A program made the translations under genes and the position numbers. The notes under the pieces are model-generated. The model was given only the letters and a program-made list of their open reading frames with translations. It made no database searches and was not told where the DNA came from. This document shows, piece after piece, positions 53,636 through 62,259 of a DNA stretch of 64,000 nucleotides. The stretch comes from Polycladomyces zharkentensis (GTDB taxonomy: Bacteria > Bacillota > Bacilli > Thermoactinomycetales > JIR-001), in NCBI RefSeq assembly GCF_016938855.1, contig NZ_JAFHAP010000005.1, positions 62,001 to 126,000 of the forward strand, in the 5' to 3' direction. The stretch's first letter is position 1, and every line of letters starts with the position of its first letter.

Positions 53636-53706
53636 TTTGTGGATAAAGTGATGCGGGTCCGATTTTTCCCTGCAGGTTCGCATTCGAGGACAAAATCGGG
53701 CCCGCA
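53636..53706. repeat. Repeat family B copy 3
   Basis: TTTGTGGATAAAGTGATGCG leads into arms GCGGGTCCGATTTT (53653-53666) and AAAATCGGGCCCGC (53692-53705). It lies between convergent genes and could also act as a terminator for the cupin gene. Confidence 0.6.
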
Positions 53707-53713
53707 CCTTATT

Positions 53714-54040
53714 TCACCCATGCAGAGTGCAACCGGTTTGGGAACCTGTTTTTATAACGAGCAAGCTGGAGTCTTGGATCGCTTCAATCTCATGTTCCTC
53801 ATACGGTTTCATGTGAAGCATGGAACCCGCTTTTAAGTGGAAACGTTGGTCAGATACACCAAACCATACTTCTCCGCTGATCACAAAAACGAGCACATGG
53901 CAGTTCGCATGGTGTCGGGGAATCTTTTTTCCCGATTTTAATTGCAGGTTCACGACAACTCCTTGGTCAAACTCCAACACTTGGGTACGTGCAACCCCTC
54001 TTTCCCCGGCAATTCCTTGTCTTATCTCAACGACAGTCAT
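53714..54040 (-). CDS. Small cupin-domain protein
   Basis: This 108-residue protein is a single beta-barrel: KIPRHHANCHVLVFVISGEVWFGV (metal-ligand His pair and Glu-like region) and LKAGSMLHMKPYEEHEIEAI. Its metal and substrate are unknown. It starts five bases after the hemerythrin stop and is clearly in one operon with it. The pairing of a cupin with a hemerythrin-like protein is seen in other Bacilli with NO genes, as far as I recall; that link is inference. Confidence 0.85.
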   Translation of the reverse strand: MTVVEIRQGIAGERGVARTQVLEFDQGVVVNLQLKSGKKIPRHHANCHVLVFVISGEVWFGVSDQRFHLKAGSMLHMKPYEEHEIEAIQDSSLLVIKTGSQTGCTLHG

Positions 54041-54045
54041 TCAAA

Positions 54046-54594
54046 TCATTCCTTTTTGGTTGTTGTATGAAGATGGACATCATGGGCGATCGCCGCTTTT
54101 TCCCCTTGAGTCAAAATCACGCTAAACAATGGGAACAGGTAATGATCCTCCTTCTCAATATGTTTTTTTAACAGATAGGCAAGCAGTCCCATTTTTTGTA
54201 TGAGTTCATGTGAAGGGTTTTCGGGATCATGATTTTGAAACAGGGCCATTGCTTCTTGATAATGTTTCCGGATGATGTTGTGTTCGCTTTTTAATTTGGC
54301 GATGGGACCCACTTCCGTCTCTGTGATATGATTCGCCAAACGAGTAAGAATATAGTTTTCTTCGTACAAAAAATGATGTTCCAATTCATGGCCGATTGTA
54401 TCCAATGCCTTTTGATAAAGCTCGGTGTGATAGCCTTCCCTCACCTGATCCATCAACTGGCTTAACGCAGCGTGTTCTTCGATAAAAGAATACAGTTCGG
54501 GCGCTACGATCGTCAGAATTTTTTCGAATTCCAGCGTATCTGTTTTTTTCCAATCCGTTAAATCCAGTCTGGGTTGATAGCTCGGTTTTACCAT
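54046..54594 (-). CDS. Second hemerythrin HHE domain protein
   Basis: This 182-residue helical protein has FIEEHAALSQLMDQV, ELEHHFLYEENYILTRL, KSEHNIIRKHYQEAM and HIEKEDHYLFPLF, giving the histidine and glutamate set of a diiron site. An N-terminal segment (about 1-45) precedes the domain. It differs from the first hemerythrin, so they are not a recent duplication. ATG at 54594 follows GAGGAGAG. It lies downstream of the crp/fnr gene, after a terminator, and upstream of the cupin. Confidence 0.88.
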   Translation of the reverse strand: MVKPSYQPRLDLTDWKKTDTLEFEKILTIVAPELYSFIEEHAALSQLMDQVREGYHTELYQKALDTIGHELEHHFLYEENYILTRLANHITETEVGPIAKLKSEHNIIRKHYQEAMALFQNHDPENPSHELIQKMGLLAYLLKKHIEKEDHYLFPLFSVILTQGEKAAIAHDVHLHTTTKKE

Positions 54595-54724
54595 ATCGAT
54601 TCTCTCCTCACGAAAATGGATTCCAGTTGTATCACTTATACGCAATGCCAATCTCCCATCTCGCTGTCCTGTGTCTCACTACAAATGTACACGAGTTGGC
54701 TCAATCGCATTGTGATTTTTTGCA

Positions 54725-54763
54725 TAAAAAAAGCCCCTGTTTTTTGTCATTCTTTAACAGGGG
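54725..54763 (-). terminator. Terminator of the crp/fnr gene
   Basis: CCCCTGTT (54734-54741) and AACAGGGG (54756-54763) form the stem and, on the minus strand, seven T follow. The stem begins inside the last codons. Confidence 0.88.
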
Positions 54764-55442
54764 AGAGTGTGCGTTGCAGTGCATCCGGATTGTAAATCAA
54801 GATGCCTTTGCGATTGATATCAAGCAAATGATCTTTTTTTAGTTGGTTGAGCACACGGTTGACCGATTCCCGTGACATTCCCAACATATTGGCAAAATCT
54901 TGATGGGTTAACGGAATGGAAACGAAAACGCCATCCTCCCTCTGAATTCCGTATTCCTCCACCAGCCGTAACAAGGTGATGACAACTTTTTGATGGACAT
55001 CTCCCGAAATCACATCTTGCAAGCGCCTTTGCATATAAAGGAGCCTTTGATCCATCATTTTCATGACCGACTTTGCAATGAGTGGATTGGAATCCATCAA
55101 TCGATCAAAATCGTCCGTCGGTATGGCCAACAATATACTATCCGTGACGGTTACAGCCGTTCCGGGATACGGTGAATCGCAGAAAAATCCAACATGGGGA
55201 AACATATCCCCTTTTTGCAGAAGACAGATGACCTGTTCATTACCATTATTTTGCACCTTCGTGACCTTGACGATCCCCGATTGAATGAAGTAAACCGTGC
55301 TCAATGTCTGCCCTTCCACAAAGATCGTTGAATTCTTTCGATAGTGTCGCAAAACCGTAATACGTGTGATTTTCTCCAATTCATCATCTGTCAACCCACT
55401 GAACAGCGGAACCCGTTTGAGAATCTCGAATTTGCGGTCCAT
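54747..55442 (-). CDS. Crp/Fnr family transcriptional regulator without visible Fe-S cluster
   Basis: The 231-residue protein has a cyclic-nucleotide-type beta-roll (about 15-130), a dimer helix (SVMKMMDQRLLYMQRRLQDV) and a Crp HTH (about 170-220; LTHQDFANMLGMSRESVNRVLNQLKKD). The recognition helix S-R-E-S-V-N-R keeps the E..R pattern that reads TGTGA half-sites. Neither the N-terminal cysteine cluster of Escherichia coli FNR nor the C-terminal one of Bacillus subtilis Fnr is present; only two lone Cys remain. It may sense NO through heme, like Dnr/NnrR, or another signal. ATG at 55442 has GGAGG upstream. Six matching operators lie in this region. Confidence 0.9.
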   Translation of the reverse strand: MDRKFEILKRVPLFSGLTDDELEKITRITVLRHYRKNSTIFVEGQTLSTVYFIQSGIVKVTKVQNNGNEQVICLLQKGDMFPHVGFFCDSPYPGTAVTVTDSILLAIPTDDFDRLMDSNPLIAKSVMKMMDQRLLYMQRRLQDVISGDVHQKVVITLLRLVEEYGIQREDGVFVSIPLTHQDFANMLGMSRESVNRVLNQLKKDHLLDINRKGILIYNPDALQRTLSPVKE

Positions 55443-55578
55443 CACCAGCGCCTCCACTTTTTTATGGGGGTAGTGGCAACAAAGTTGCAACCGGGCATCG
55501 ATCTCCCAATCAAATTTTGCCCAATAAAATTCAATACGATATCCCTTTGCATAGTCAATGACAAAACACCTACCTTTC

Positions 55579-55631
55579 TGTGAACAATCGTGAAACTTAT
55601 CACATTTATATAGTTCAATAATGCTTACAAT
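55579..55631 (+). promoter_or_regulatory. Crp/Fnr-type operator and promoter, distal copy before adhP
   Basis: CGTGA-AACTTA-TCACA (55589-55604) with TACAAT (55626-55631) gives the -41.5 arrangement. A TTCTGTGAAC block (from 55577) lies just upstream. The site also lies between this promoter and the divergent crp/fnr gene, so autoregulation is possible. Confidence 0.6.
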
Positions 55632-55656
55632 AATTGCACCCGTAATATAGATTTTC

Positions 55657-55717
55657 TGTGAACGACCTATTTTTTGTGAAATCCATCACATTTTCTTTCT
55701 CCAACTCGACTTACCCT
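55657..55717 (+). promoter_or_regulatory. Crp/Fnr-type operator and promoter, proximal copy before adhP
   Basis: TGTGA-AATCCA-TCACA (55675-55690) is perfect; TACCCT (55712-55717) is at the -10 position expected for a -41.5 operator. TTCTGTGAAC occurs 18 bases upstream. Downstream comes the GGGAGTGTGAAACCT block (55750-55764) shared with qoxA and hpf leaders. Confidence 0.7.
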
Positions 55718-55764
55718 GATATACACAGGCAACATTTCAGCATGATGATGGGAGTGTGAAACCT

Positions 55765-55812
55765 TTGAAGAAAACAGGGGGGTCAAATTGCCTGGATACA
55801 GTGACTGATTGA
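55765..55812 (+). pseudogene. Decayed start of a qoxA copy
   Basis: After GGGAGTGTGAAACCT the frame reads MKKTG, then SNCLDTVTD and stop. qoxA at 58776 begins MKKTG and later has PGCSDRF; at DNA level TGAAGAAAACAGGG and CTGGATRCAGTGA are shared with about 55 bases missing between them. It is thus an internally deleted copy of the first codons of qoxA. The transcript continues 160 bases to adhP. Confidence 0.65.
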
Positions 55813-55971
55813 GCCCTGATTGACGAGGGTGAGGGGTGGTCGTAATTCATCGCGGATGGTGACCGCGGTCATCTTCGCTGATAATCCACTACACCGGCCA
55901 TTCTCCATACAATGGGGGTGATATTGGCACAATCTTGGCGATCATGCTTTTTTGCTGGGAGGTGTGAATAG

Positions 55972-56991
55972 ATGGCTAAAAAAATTCTGGCCGCGGTTGT
56001 ACGGGACTTTGCGGAACCGGTTCACATTGAGGAGGTGAATATTCCGGAACCCGGAGTGGGACAAGTTCGTGTGAAAGTCGAAGCCTCAGGATTGTGCCAC
56101 AAAGATATTCACGCGGCCAAAGGGGAGTGGCCGGTCAAACCGAAATTGCCCTTTATCCCGGGACATGAAGGGGTCGGGATCGTGGAGGCTGTCGGAAAAG
56201 GAGTGACGTGGATCAAGGAAGGGGATCGGGTGGCTCTCCCATGGCTGGGGTACGCATGCGGAATGTGCGAATATTGCAAATCCGGCTCGGAGACCCTGTG
56301 CGAGTCCCGGTTGAACACCGGTTACTCCATCGACGGCACCCATGCTGAATACACAATCGGCTACGCGAAACACCTCGTCAAAGTGCCTGACGGTGTGAAT
56401 CCGCTGGATGCGGCGCCTTTGACCTGCGATGGGGTGAACACCTACAAAGCGGTGAAGATGTCCGGTGCCCGACCGTCGGACCTCGTGGCCATCTTCGGAA
56501 TCGGCGGGCGCGGCCACTTGGCCCTGCAATACGCCAAAGTAGCCGGCACCTCGGTGGTGGCTGTCGACCTCTTCGATGAGACATTGCAACTGGCCAAGGA
56601 GCTGGGAGCGGACTATGTGGTCAACGCCCGGACTCAGGACCCTGTGGAAGAGATCAAGAAACTGGGTGGAGCCGATGCAGCCATCAGCGTGGATGTCTCG
56701 CCCCAGGCTTTTGTACATGCTTTCCATTCCCTGCGCCGCGGCGGCCGCCTCGTCCTTGTCGAACCGGCGGGCCACTATGTGCAGTTGCCCATTTTTGAAA
56801 CCGTACTCAACGGTATTCAGGTAATTGGGTCCATTGCAGGAACCCGCATCGATCTTGAGGAAACTTTCCAATTGCATGCGGAGGGACGGACAAAAGTCAT
56901 CTATGAGACCAGGCACCTTCATCAAGTGAAAGAGGCCTTTGAAGAAGTGGAAAAATCACAAACGAAGGGACGACTGGTCTTCAAACTGTAA
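55972..56991 (+). CDS. adhP: NAD-dependent alcohol dehydrogenase, AdhP type
   Basis: This 339-residue zinc enzyme oxidises ethanol or reduces acetaldehyde. It shows catalytic zinc residues (SGLCHKDIHAAKG, PFIPGHEGVGIVEAVG), the structural zinc set (CGMCEYCKSGSETLC) and the nucleotide loop FGIGGRGHLALQYAK (where family members usually have GIGGLG). A GGGAGGTG site precedes the ATG. Its leader carries two Crp/Fnr-type promoters and a remnant of qoxA, so it appears to have been placed under respiratory control, consistent with fermentation at low oxygen. Confidence 0.95.
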   Translation: MAKKILAAVVRDFAEPVHIEEVNIPEPGVGQVRVKVEASGLCHKDIHAAKGEWPVKPKLPFIPGHEGVGIVEAVGKGVTWIKEGDRVALPWLGYACGMCEYCKSGSETLCESRLNTGYSIDGTHAEYTIGYAKHLVKVPDGVNPLDAAPLTCDGVNTYKAVKMSGARPSDLVAIFGIGGRGHLALQYAKVAGTSVVAVDLFDETLQLAKELGADYVVNARTQDPVEEIKKLGGADAAISVDVSPQAFVHAFHSLRRGGRLVLVEPAGHYVQLPIFETVLNGIQVIGSIAGTRIDLEETFQLHAEGRTKVIYETRHLHQVKEAFEEVEKSQTKGRLVFKL

Positions 56992-57028
56992 ACACAAAAC
57001 CGGACCGGATACAAAGTTCCCAACACAG

Positions 57029-57088
57029 TTGGCGACAAAGTCACGCGGGTTCCGGTTTCCGTCTCCGCTCCGCATTCGGAAATCCGGA
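57029..57088. repeat. Repeat family B copy 4
   Basis: A GGCGACAAAGTCACGCGGG block leads into arms GCGGGTTCCGGTTTCCG (57045-57061) and CGGAAATCCGGA (57077-57088). It lies 40 bases after adhP. Confidence 0.55.
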
Positions 57089-57162
57089 TCGTTATCCTGA
57101 AAGAGGGTGGACGTTTTCCCGCGACCGTCCTTTGAGCGCAGCGATTCAGGAGCGAGAGGGAA

Positions 57163-57211
57163 AACGGCGCACCCGGAATCACGATTGGTGAAGCTTTGTC
57201 AGCAGTCTCAA
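57163..57211. repeat. Shared intergenic block C, copy 2
   Basis: GAGAGGGAAAACGGCGCACC, GGAATCACGA and CTTTGTCAGCAGTCTC match 26255-26303. Confidence 0.55.
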
Positions 57212-57329
57212 ACAAATTTGGAGCTATATTCACATCGGCAAACAGGAAGGTGTTGAGGTTCTCGACGAACACACTGTTTTACCCCATCGCCACCGTGCGA
57301 CGTGAAGATACGAGAAGGAGGCTATCTTG

Positions 57330-58367
57330 ATGAAATACCGCAACATGCCCGGCATTGATACGCCGGTCTCCGAAGTGGGTTTCGGCGTTTGGTCTGTTGC
57401 CACACCATGGTGGGGTGTCAAAGACGATACGATCGGCAAACGACTGTTGCGCATGGCATACGAAGATTACGGCATTACGTTTTTTGACACCGCGGATGTG
57501 TACGGCCAAGGCAAAGGAGAAACCCTCTTGGCGGAAGCGTTGGAAGGGCTTCGCGACAAAGTGGTGATTGCCACCAAATTCGGCTACGATATCTATGCCA
57601 AACGGGGCGACCGAAACGGCAGACATTCTGAATTGCCCCAGCGGTGGGACGCCGCCTCGATCCGTCAATCCTGCGAAGAGAGCCTGCGCCGATTGAAGAC
57701 CGACGTGATCGACCTCTACCAATTGCATAACGCTCGGATGGAAGTGATCCAGAGTGATGAAGTGCTTGAGACCCTGGAACGGTTGAAAGAGGAAGGAAAA
57801 ATCCGCACCTACGGTGTCGCTTTGGGGCCGGATATTGGCTGGCGGGACGAGGGATTGGCCACGCTCCGTGACGAGCGGTACGACATGGCGCAAATCATTC
57901 ACAACTTGTTGGAGCAAGATCCTGCCCGAGAACTGATCCGGGAGGCCGAAAAGCTGGGCAAATCCCTGATTTCCCGTGTCCCGCACGCATCAGGTCTTCT
58001 CGACGGCACCTATGATCCGGACAAGCATTTCGACAAACGGGACCACCGATCCCACCGGCCGATCGAGTGGATGAAAGAAGGTGTGAAAGCGGTTCAGCGG
58101 TTGAGATTTCTGTACGAAGGAACGGACCGGACCATTGGTCAGGCAGCCATTCTCTTCTCTTTGGCGAGCCCCGCGATCAAATCGGTTTTGCCCAATATCA
58201 CCAGTGAATCGAACTTGCGCGAATTTGCCGAGGCGCCGGAGAAAACGCCGCTGACAGAAGAGGAACTGAAGATGATCGAAACGTTGTGGGAAACTGGCAT
58301 GAAAGAGCAATTGAAACAGCCGTTCTCCAACAGCAAAATCAAGCCGACACCCGTGGCGACCCGTTAA
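57330..58367 (+). CDS. Aldo/keto reductase
   Basis: This 345-residue TIM-barrel oxidoreductase has the catalytic set: Asp and Tyr in [17 protein letters not shown], Lys in VIATKFGYD, and a His in [15 protein letters not shown] is usual. The sequence places it among YqkF/general-stress-type AKRs acting on aldehydes, such as methylglyoxal. AGAAGGAGG lies 8 bases before the ATG at 57330 (a TTG directly upstream is rejected). It follows adhP after repeats, so the pair may be functionally linked in aldehyde handling. Confidence 0.9.
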   Translation: MKYRNMPGIDTPVSEVGFGVWSVATPWWGVKDDTIGKRLLRMAYEDYGITFFDTADVYGQGKGETLLAEALEGLRDKVVIATKFGYDIYAKRGDRNGRHSELPQRWDAASIRQSCEESLRRLKTDVIDLYQLHNARMEVIQSDEVLETLERLKEEGKIRTYGVALGPDIGWRDEGLATLRDERYDMAQIIHNLLEQDPARELIREAEKLGKSLISRVPHASGLLDGTYDPDKHFDKRDHRSHRPIEWMKEGVKAVQRLRFLYEGTDRTIGQAAILFSLASPAIKSVLPNITSESNLREFAEAPEKTPLTEEELKMIETLWETGMKEQLKQPFSNSKIKPTPVATR

Positions 58368-58395
58368 TCACTGCACCAAGAATCCGGTAAACTCG

Positions 58396-58420
58396 GGCGG
58401 GGATCTGTCCCCGCCTGGAT
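58396..58420 (+). terminator. Terminator after the aldo/keto reductase
   Basis: GGCGGGGA-TCTG-TCCCCGCC (58396-58415) is strong in GC; the trailing TGGATT gives only a weak T run. Confidence 0.6.
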
Positions 58421-58531
58421 TCATCCCACTGTCGGCATATCAATTTTCGTTTTTTGCTGCGACGAGAGTCTGTTGAATGACATTCCTTTGAGCTGTTAAG
58501 TGACAAAACTGTAACCGCAATGTCGATATTC

Positions 58532-58592
58532 TGTGAACACCTCTTTTTTTGTGATATCCATCACAATTACTTCGCCCGATACCACTTACACT
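58532..58592 (+). promoter_or_regulatory. Crp/Fnr-type operator and promoter, distal copy before qoxA
   Basis: TGTGA-TATCCA-TCACA (58550-58565) is perfect; TACACT (58587-58592) fits -41.5 spacing. TTCTGTGAACAC lies 18 bases upstream. Confidence 0.7.
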
Positions 58593-58679
58593 CATTTACA
58601 CAGACAAAAAATCAGTTTGGTTATAGGAGATGGTTTTTGATTAGTTAAATGACAAAGCGATAACGAAACGCCGATATTC

Positions 58680-58736
58680 TGCGAATCACATTTTGTGAAA
58701 TCCATCACATTCACTTCTTATGATACCGCTTACATC
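58680..58736 (+). promoter_or_regulatory. Crp/Fnr-type operator and promoter, proximal copy before qoxA
   Basis: TGTGA-AATCCA-TCACA (58694-58709) is perfect; TACATC (58731-58736) is at the -10 position for a -41.5 operator. The upstream block is degraded to TTCTGCGAATCA. Confidence 0.7.
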
Positions 58737-58775
58737 ATTCCACAGATTCAATCTGACTACGGGAGTGTGAAACCT

Positions 58776-59651
58776 GTGAAGAAAACAGGGATATCAAGTC
58801 GGCTCAAACACGTTTTTTTCAGCTCCGTTCTGTTATTTCTGTTACCTGGATGCAGTGATCGATTTGTCCTGTTTGATCCTGCCGGTCCTGTAGCGCATAC
58901 AGAATATCGGTTCATTGTGCTTTCAGCGATTTTGGTCTCGCTGGTAGTCATTCCCGTCCTTGGTCTCCTGATCTACATTGTGATCCGTTACCGGGATCGC
59001 CCTGGAAATCAGGCCCCTTACCAACCCAACTGGACGGACAGCAAAATTTTGGAAGTCATATGGTGGGGCATTCCCATACTGATCGTCGCTATTCTTGGCG
59101 TATTTACCGTTCGGGACACATACGCACTGACCCGGCCACCGACAAATCAGAAGCCCATCACCATACAAGTGGTTTCGTTGGATTGGAAGTGGATGTTTCT
59201 TTATCCTGATTCAAAGATCGCCACTGTCAACTACTGTGAAATTCCCACAGGAGTACCGGTGCAATTCGTGTTGACTGCAGACGCACCCATGAACTCATTC
59301 TGGGTTCCACAGTTGGGTGGACAGATGTACACCATGCCGGGAATGGAGATGTATCTTTGGTTGCAGGCAGACCGTCCGGGCGTATACGACGGTAAAGGAG
59401 CCAACTTTACCGGAAAAGGATTTGCACACATGAACTTTCAAGTGGTTGCCAAACCGAAGTCTGAATTTGAGTCGTGGGTAAAAAAGGTCAAAGCATCAGC
59501 ACCTGCTTTAACGAATGAAAAATACAATCAGCTCGTCAAGCCAAGTATTGTCAACCGACAATCTTATTCCTCTTACCCAACCTCGCTATATCAAAATATC
59601 GTCGATAAAAACGGAGGAAAGTATTGGCACACAAATCATGAGCACCATTAA
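58776..59651 (+). CDS. qoxA: Quinol oxidase subunit II
   Basis: The 291-residue product has a lipoprotein signal (FLLPGC lipobox near residue 26), two membrane helices (about 45-70 and 90-112), and a COX2-like beta domain with VVSLDWKWMFLYPD and MNSFWVPQLGGQMYTMPGME. The CuA cysteine ligands are missing: the loop reads GANFTGKGFAHMNF, so electrons come from quinol, not cytochrome c. GTG at 58776 follows GGGAGTG; upstream in-frame codons run through the promoter. It opens the qoxABCD-ctaB-ctaA block and has two Crp/Fnr-type promoters. Confidence 0.94.
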   Translation: MKKTGISSRLKHVFFSSVLLFLLPGCSDRFVLFDPAGPVAHTEYRFIVLSAILVSLVVIPVLGLLIYIVIRYRDRPGNQAPYQPNWTDSKILEVIWWGIPILIVAILGVFTVRDTYALTRPPTNQKPITIQVVSLDWKWMFLYPDSKIATVNYCEIPTGVPVQFVLTADAPMNSFWVPQLGGQMYTMPGMEMYLWLQADRPGVYDGKGANFTGKGFAHMNFQVVAKPKSEFESWVKKVKASAPALTNEKYNQLVKPSIVNRQSYSSYPTSLYQNIVDKNGGKYWHTNHEHH

Positions 59652-59688
59652 ATCCTCTGGAAAGTGATGAGAAAGGTGGAAGTGGAGG

Positions 59689-61629
59689 ATGTTCAATCAA
59701 CTTGTTGGGTACTTGCGAGAAGCTGACCCCTTGATCCAGATGTCAGCAGTTGCGATTGTTTTCACTCTGATCGGCATCGTGGCCGCGCTGACGTACTACA
59801 GGAAATGGGGATGGCTGTGGCGCGAATGGATCACGACAGTTGATCATAAAAAGATCGGGATCATGTATCTGATTTGCGCCCTGTTGATGTTGTTTCGTGG
59901 CGGTGTGGACGCTCTGCTGATGCGGACCCAGCTCGCTTTTCCAGGCATGAATTTTTTGGACGCACAACACTACAATGAAATCTTTACCACACACGGAACC
60001 ATCATGATATTGTTCGTGGCGATGCCCTTGCTTTTTGCCATGATGAATATCGTGGTACCGTTGCAAATCGGCGCGCGTGACGTAGCCTTTCCCTTCCTGA
60101 ACGCCGTAAGTTTCTGGTTGTTTTTCTTTGGCGCATTGCTGTTTAACCTTTCCTTCGTACTGGGCGGCTCTCCTGATGCCGGGTGGGTCAGCTATCCGCC
60201 TTTGGCGGAGTTGTCGCACAGCCCGGGACCGGGAATCAATTATTATGTTCTTTCCCTTCAAATATCCGGGATTGGAAGCATCGCAACAGGAATCAACTTT
60301 ATTGTCACGATCCTGAAAATGCGTGCCCCCGGTATGACACTCATGAGGATGCCGTTATTTACCTGGTCCGTTCTTGCATCTTGTATTGTGATTATCTTTG
60401 CCTTTCCCGCCTTTACAGTTGCACTCGCGCTGTTGGGACTGGATCGGATCGCCGGAACCCATTTCTTTACGATGCAACATGGCGGGAACCCAATGATGTA
60501 CGTCAATCTCTTTTGGATTTGGGGACACCCGGAAGTTTATATTGCCATCCTTCCTGTGTACGGTATTTTCTCCGAAGTGGTCAGCACATTTAGCAGGAAA
60601 ACCATTTTCGGTTACAAATCGATGGTCATTTCACTCATGCTGATCAGCGTCATCGGCTATTTTGTCTGGGTACACCATTTCTTTACGATGGGTGCCGGTC
60701 CGGGGGTAAACAGTTTCTTTTCGGTGGCTTCGATGGCGGTTGGCATCCCTACAGGGGTAAAGGTTTTCAACTGGCTGTTCACGATGTTCAGAGGCCGGAT
60801 CCGACTCACATTACCGATGCTCTGGACGCTTGCCTTTATCCCCTGTTTTGCCATCGGTGGAGCGACCGGGGTCATGCTGGCGGCGGCTCCTGGAGATTAT
60901 CAGTTTCACAATAGTTACGTTGTCATCGCTCACTTCCATCAGACATTGATTGGAGGGGCGGTATTTGGGTTACTTGCAGGGATGTATTACTGGTGGCCGA
61001 AAATGTTTGGATTCAAATTGAACGAAACCCTCGGCAAATGGGCGTTCTGGTTCTTCAACATTGGATTTTATGTTTGTTTCATGCCGCAATACGCGCTGGG
61101 ACTCATGGGAATGACCCGACGTGTGTACACGTATCCCGCTGAAACAGGGTGGGGGACACTCAACTTTGTTTCAACCATTGGTGCGTATTTGATGGGTATC
61201 GGGTTTCTCTTTATTGTGGTTCAAGTCCTTTACAGTATTCGTTACGGGGAACGCGACACGACGGGGGACCCGTGGGATGGCCGCACATTGGAATGGTCCC
61301 TTCCATCGCCTGTCCCTCATTACAATTTTGCCCAAATCCCCACAGTCCATGGCCGGGATGCCTGGTGGGAGATGAAACAACAACGGAAAGAAGACAGCCT
61401 GTTTTCAACAAAAGAGTTGAAACCCATTCACATGCCGAACAATTCGGCTCTGCCTTTCTTCATGGGGTTGGCGTTCTTTGTCGCCGGATTCGGTTTGGTC
61501 TTTAACCAATTCATGATCGCTACAGTCGGGCTGATCGGTGTGGTGGTGTGCATGCTGTGGCGTTCGCTTGAAAAAGATACGGGCCACTGGATTTCCGTTG
61601 ACGAAATCAAGCAAATGGAAGCGTCATAA
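59689..61629 (+). CDS. qoxB: Quinol oxidase subunit I
   Basis: This 646-residue protein is the catalytic heme-copper subunit in the membrane. The heme ligand region TTHGTIMILF, the CuB/Tyr motif WIWGHPEVYI, the VWVHHFFTMG histidine pair and VIAHFHQTLIGG (two heme ligands) are present, together with the extra N- and C-terminal helices of quinol oxidases. It reduces oxygen to water and pumps protons. The ATG follows AGTGGAGG. It is 37 bases after qoxA. Confidence 0.96.
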   Translation: MFNQLVGYLREADPLIQMSAVAIVFTLIGIVAALTYYRKWGWLWREWITTVDHKKIGIMYLICALLMLFRGGVDALLMRTQLAFPGMNFLDAQHYNEIFTTHGTIMILFVAMPLLFAMMNIVVPLQIGARDVAFPFLNAVSFWLFFFGALLFNLSFVLGGSPDAGWVSYPPLAELSHSPGPGINYYVLSLQISGIGSIATGINFIVTILKMRAPGMTLMRMPLFTWSVLASCIVIIFAFPAFTVALALLGLDRIAGTHFFTMQHGGNPMMYVNLFWIWGHPEVYIAILPVYGIFSEVVSTFSRKTIFGYKSMVISLMLISVIGYFVWVHHFFTMGAGPGVNSFFSVASMAVGIPTGVKVFNWLFTMFRGRIRLTLPMLWTLAFIPCFAIGGATGVMLAAAPGDYQFHNSYVVIAHFHQTLIGGAVFGLLAGMYYWWPKMFGFKLNETLGKWAFWFFNIGFYVCFMPQYALGLMGMTRRVYTYPAETGWGTLNFVSTIGAYLMGIGFLFIVVQVLYSIRYGERDTTGDPWDGRTLEWSLPSPVPHYNFAQIPTVHGRDAWWEMKQQRKEDSLFSTKELKPIHMPNNSALPFFMGLAFFVAGFGLVFNQFMIATVGLIGVVVCMLWRSLEKDTGHWISVDEIKQMEAS

Positions 61630-61641
61630 GGGGGTTGTAAT

Positions 61642-62259
61642 ATGGCTGAAGTAACCGGAAGCCCGATCTCCAATCAGCAGTCATTCGAACATGGCATGGA
61701 AGAAGAAGAAAAACACATCCTCGGTTTCTGGATTTTCTTGGCGTCTGATCTTGTGCTGTTTGCTTGTCTGTTTGCCACCTATCTCGTACTGCGCACGCAT
61801 ACGGATGGGGGGCCAACGGAGGCGCAGCTGTTTGACATTCCGATGTTTACACTTGAAACCTTTATCTTGTTAACCAGCAGTTTTACCTGTGGACTGGCTG
61901 TGCGTGAAATGCGTAATGGCCATTTTGGACGGCTCATGGGGTGGCTGGCTGTGACCGTCTTGCTCGGTCTCGCGTTTGTCGGGATCGAGGTCAATGAATT
62001 TATCACTTATTCGTTGGAAGGGGCCACGATGCAGCGCAGTGCGTTCCTGTCCGGGTTCTTCACTCTGGTGGGCACACACGGTCTTCATGTTTCCCTGGGG
62101 ATCGTCTGGATGATCTCTGTCGGGATCCAGCTGATTCGTGATCGGATCCAACCCACGACAGCCCGGAAATTATTCAACGCTGGATTGTATTGGCACTTCC
62201 TGGATGTGGTATGGGTAATGATCTTTACGGTCGTTTATCTCATGGGGGTGATGAAATGA
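61642..62259 (+). CDS. qoxC: Quinol oxidase subunit III
   Basis: This 205-residue membrane protein has five helices. The family marks are EKHILGFWIFLASDLVLFACLFATYLVL, the ETFILLTSSFTCGLA helix and GTHGLHVSLGIVWM. It supports subunit I in assembly and proton uptake. It follows qoxB by 12 bases, with GGGGGTTG as ribosome site. Confidence 0.95.
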   Translation: MAEVTGSPISNQQSFEHGMEEEEKHILGFWIFLASDLVLFACLFATYLVLRTHTDGGPTEAQLFDIPMFTLETFILLTSSFTCGLAVREMRNGHFGRLMGWLAVTVLLGLAFVGIEVNEFITYSLEGATMQRSAFLSGFFTLVGTHGLHVSLGIVWMISVGIQLIRDRIQPTTARKLFNAGLYWHFLDVVWVMIFTVVYLMGVMK

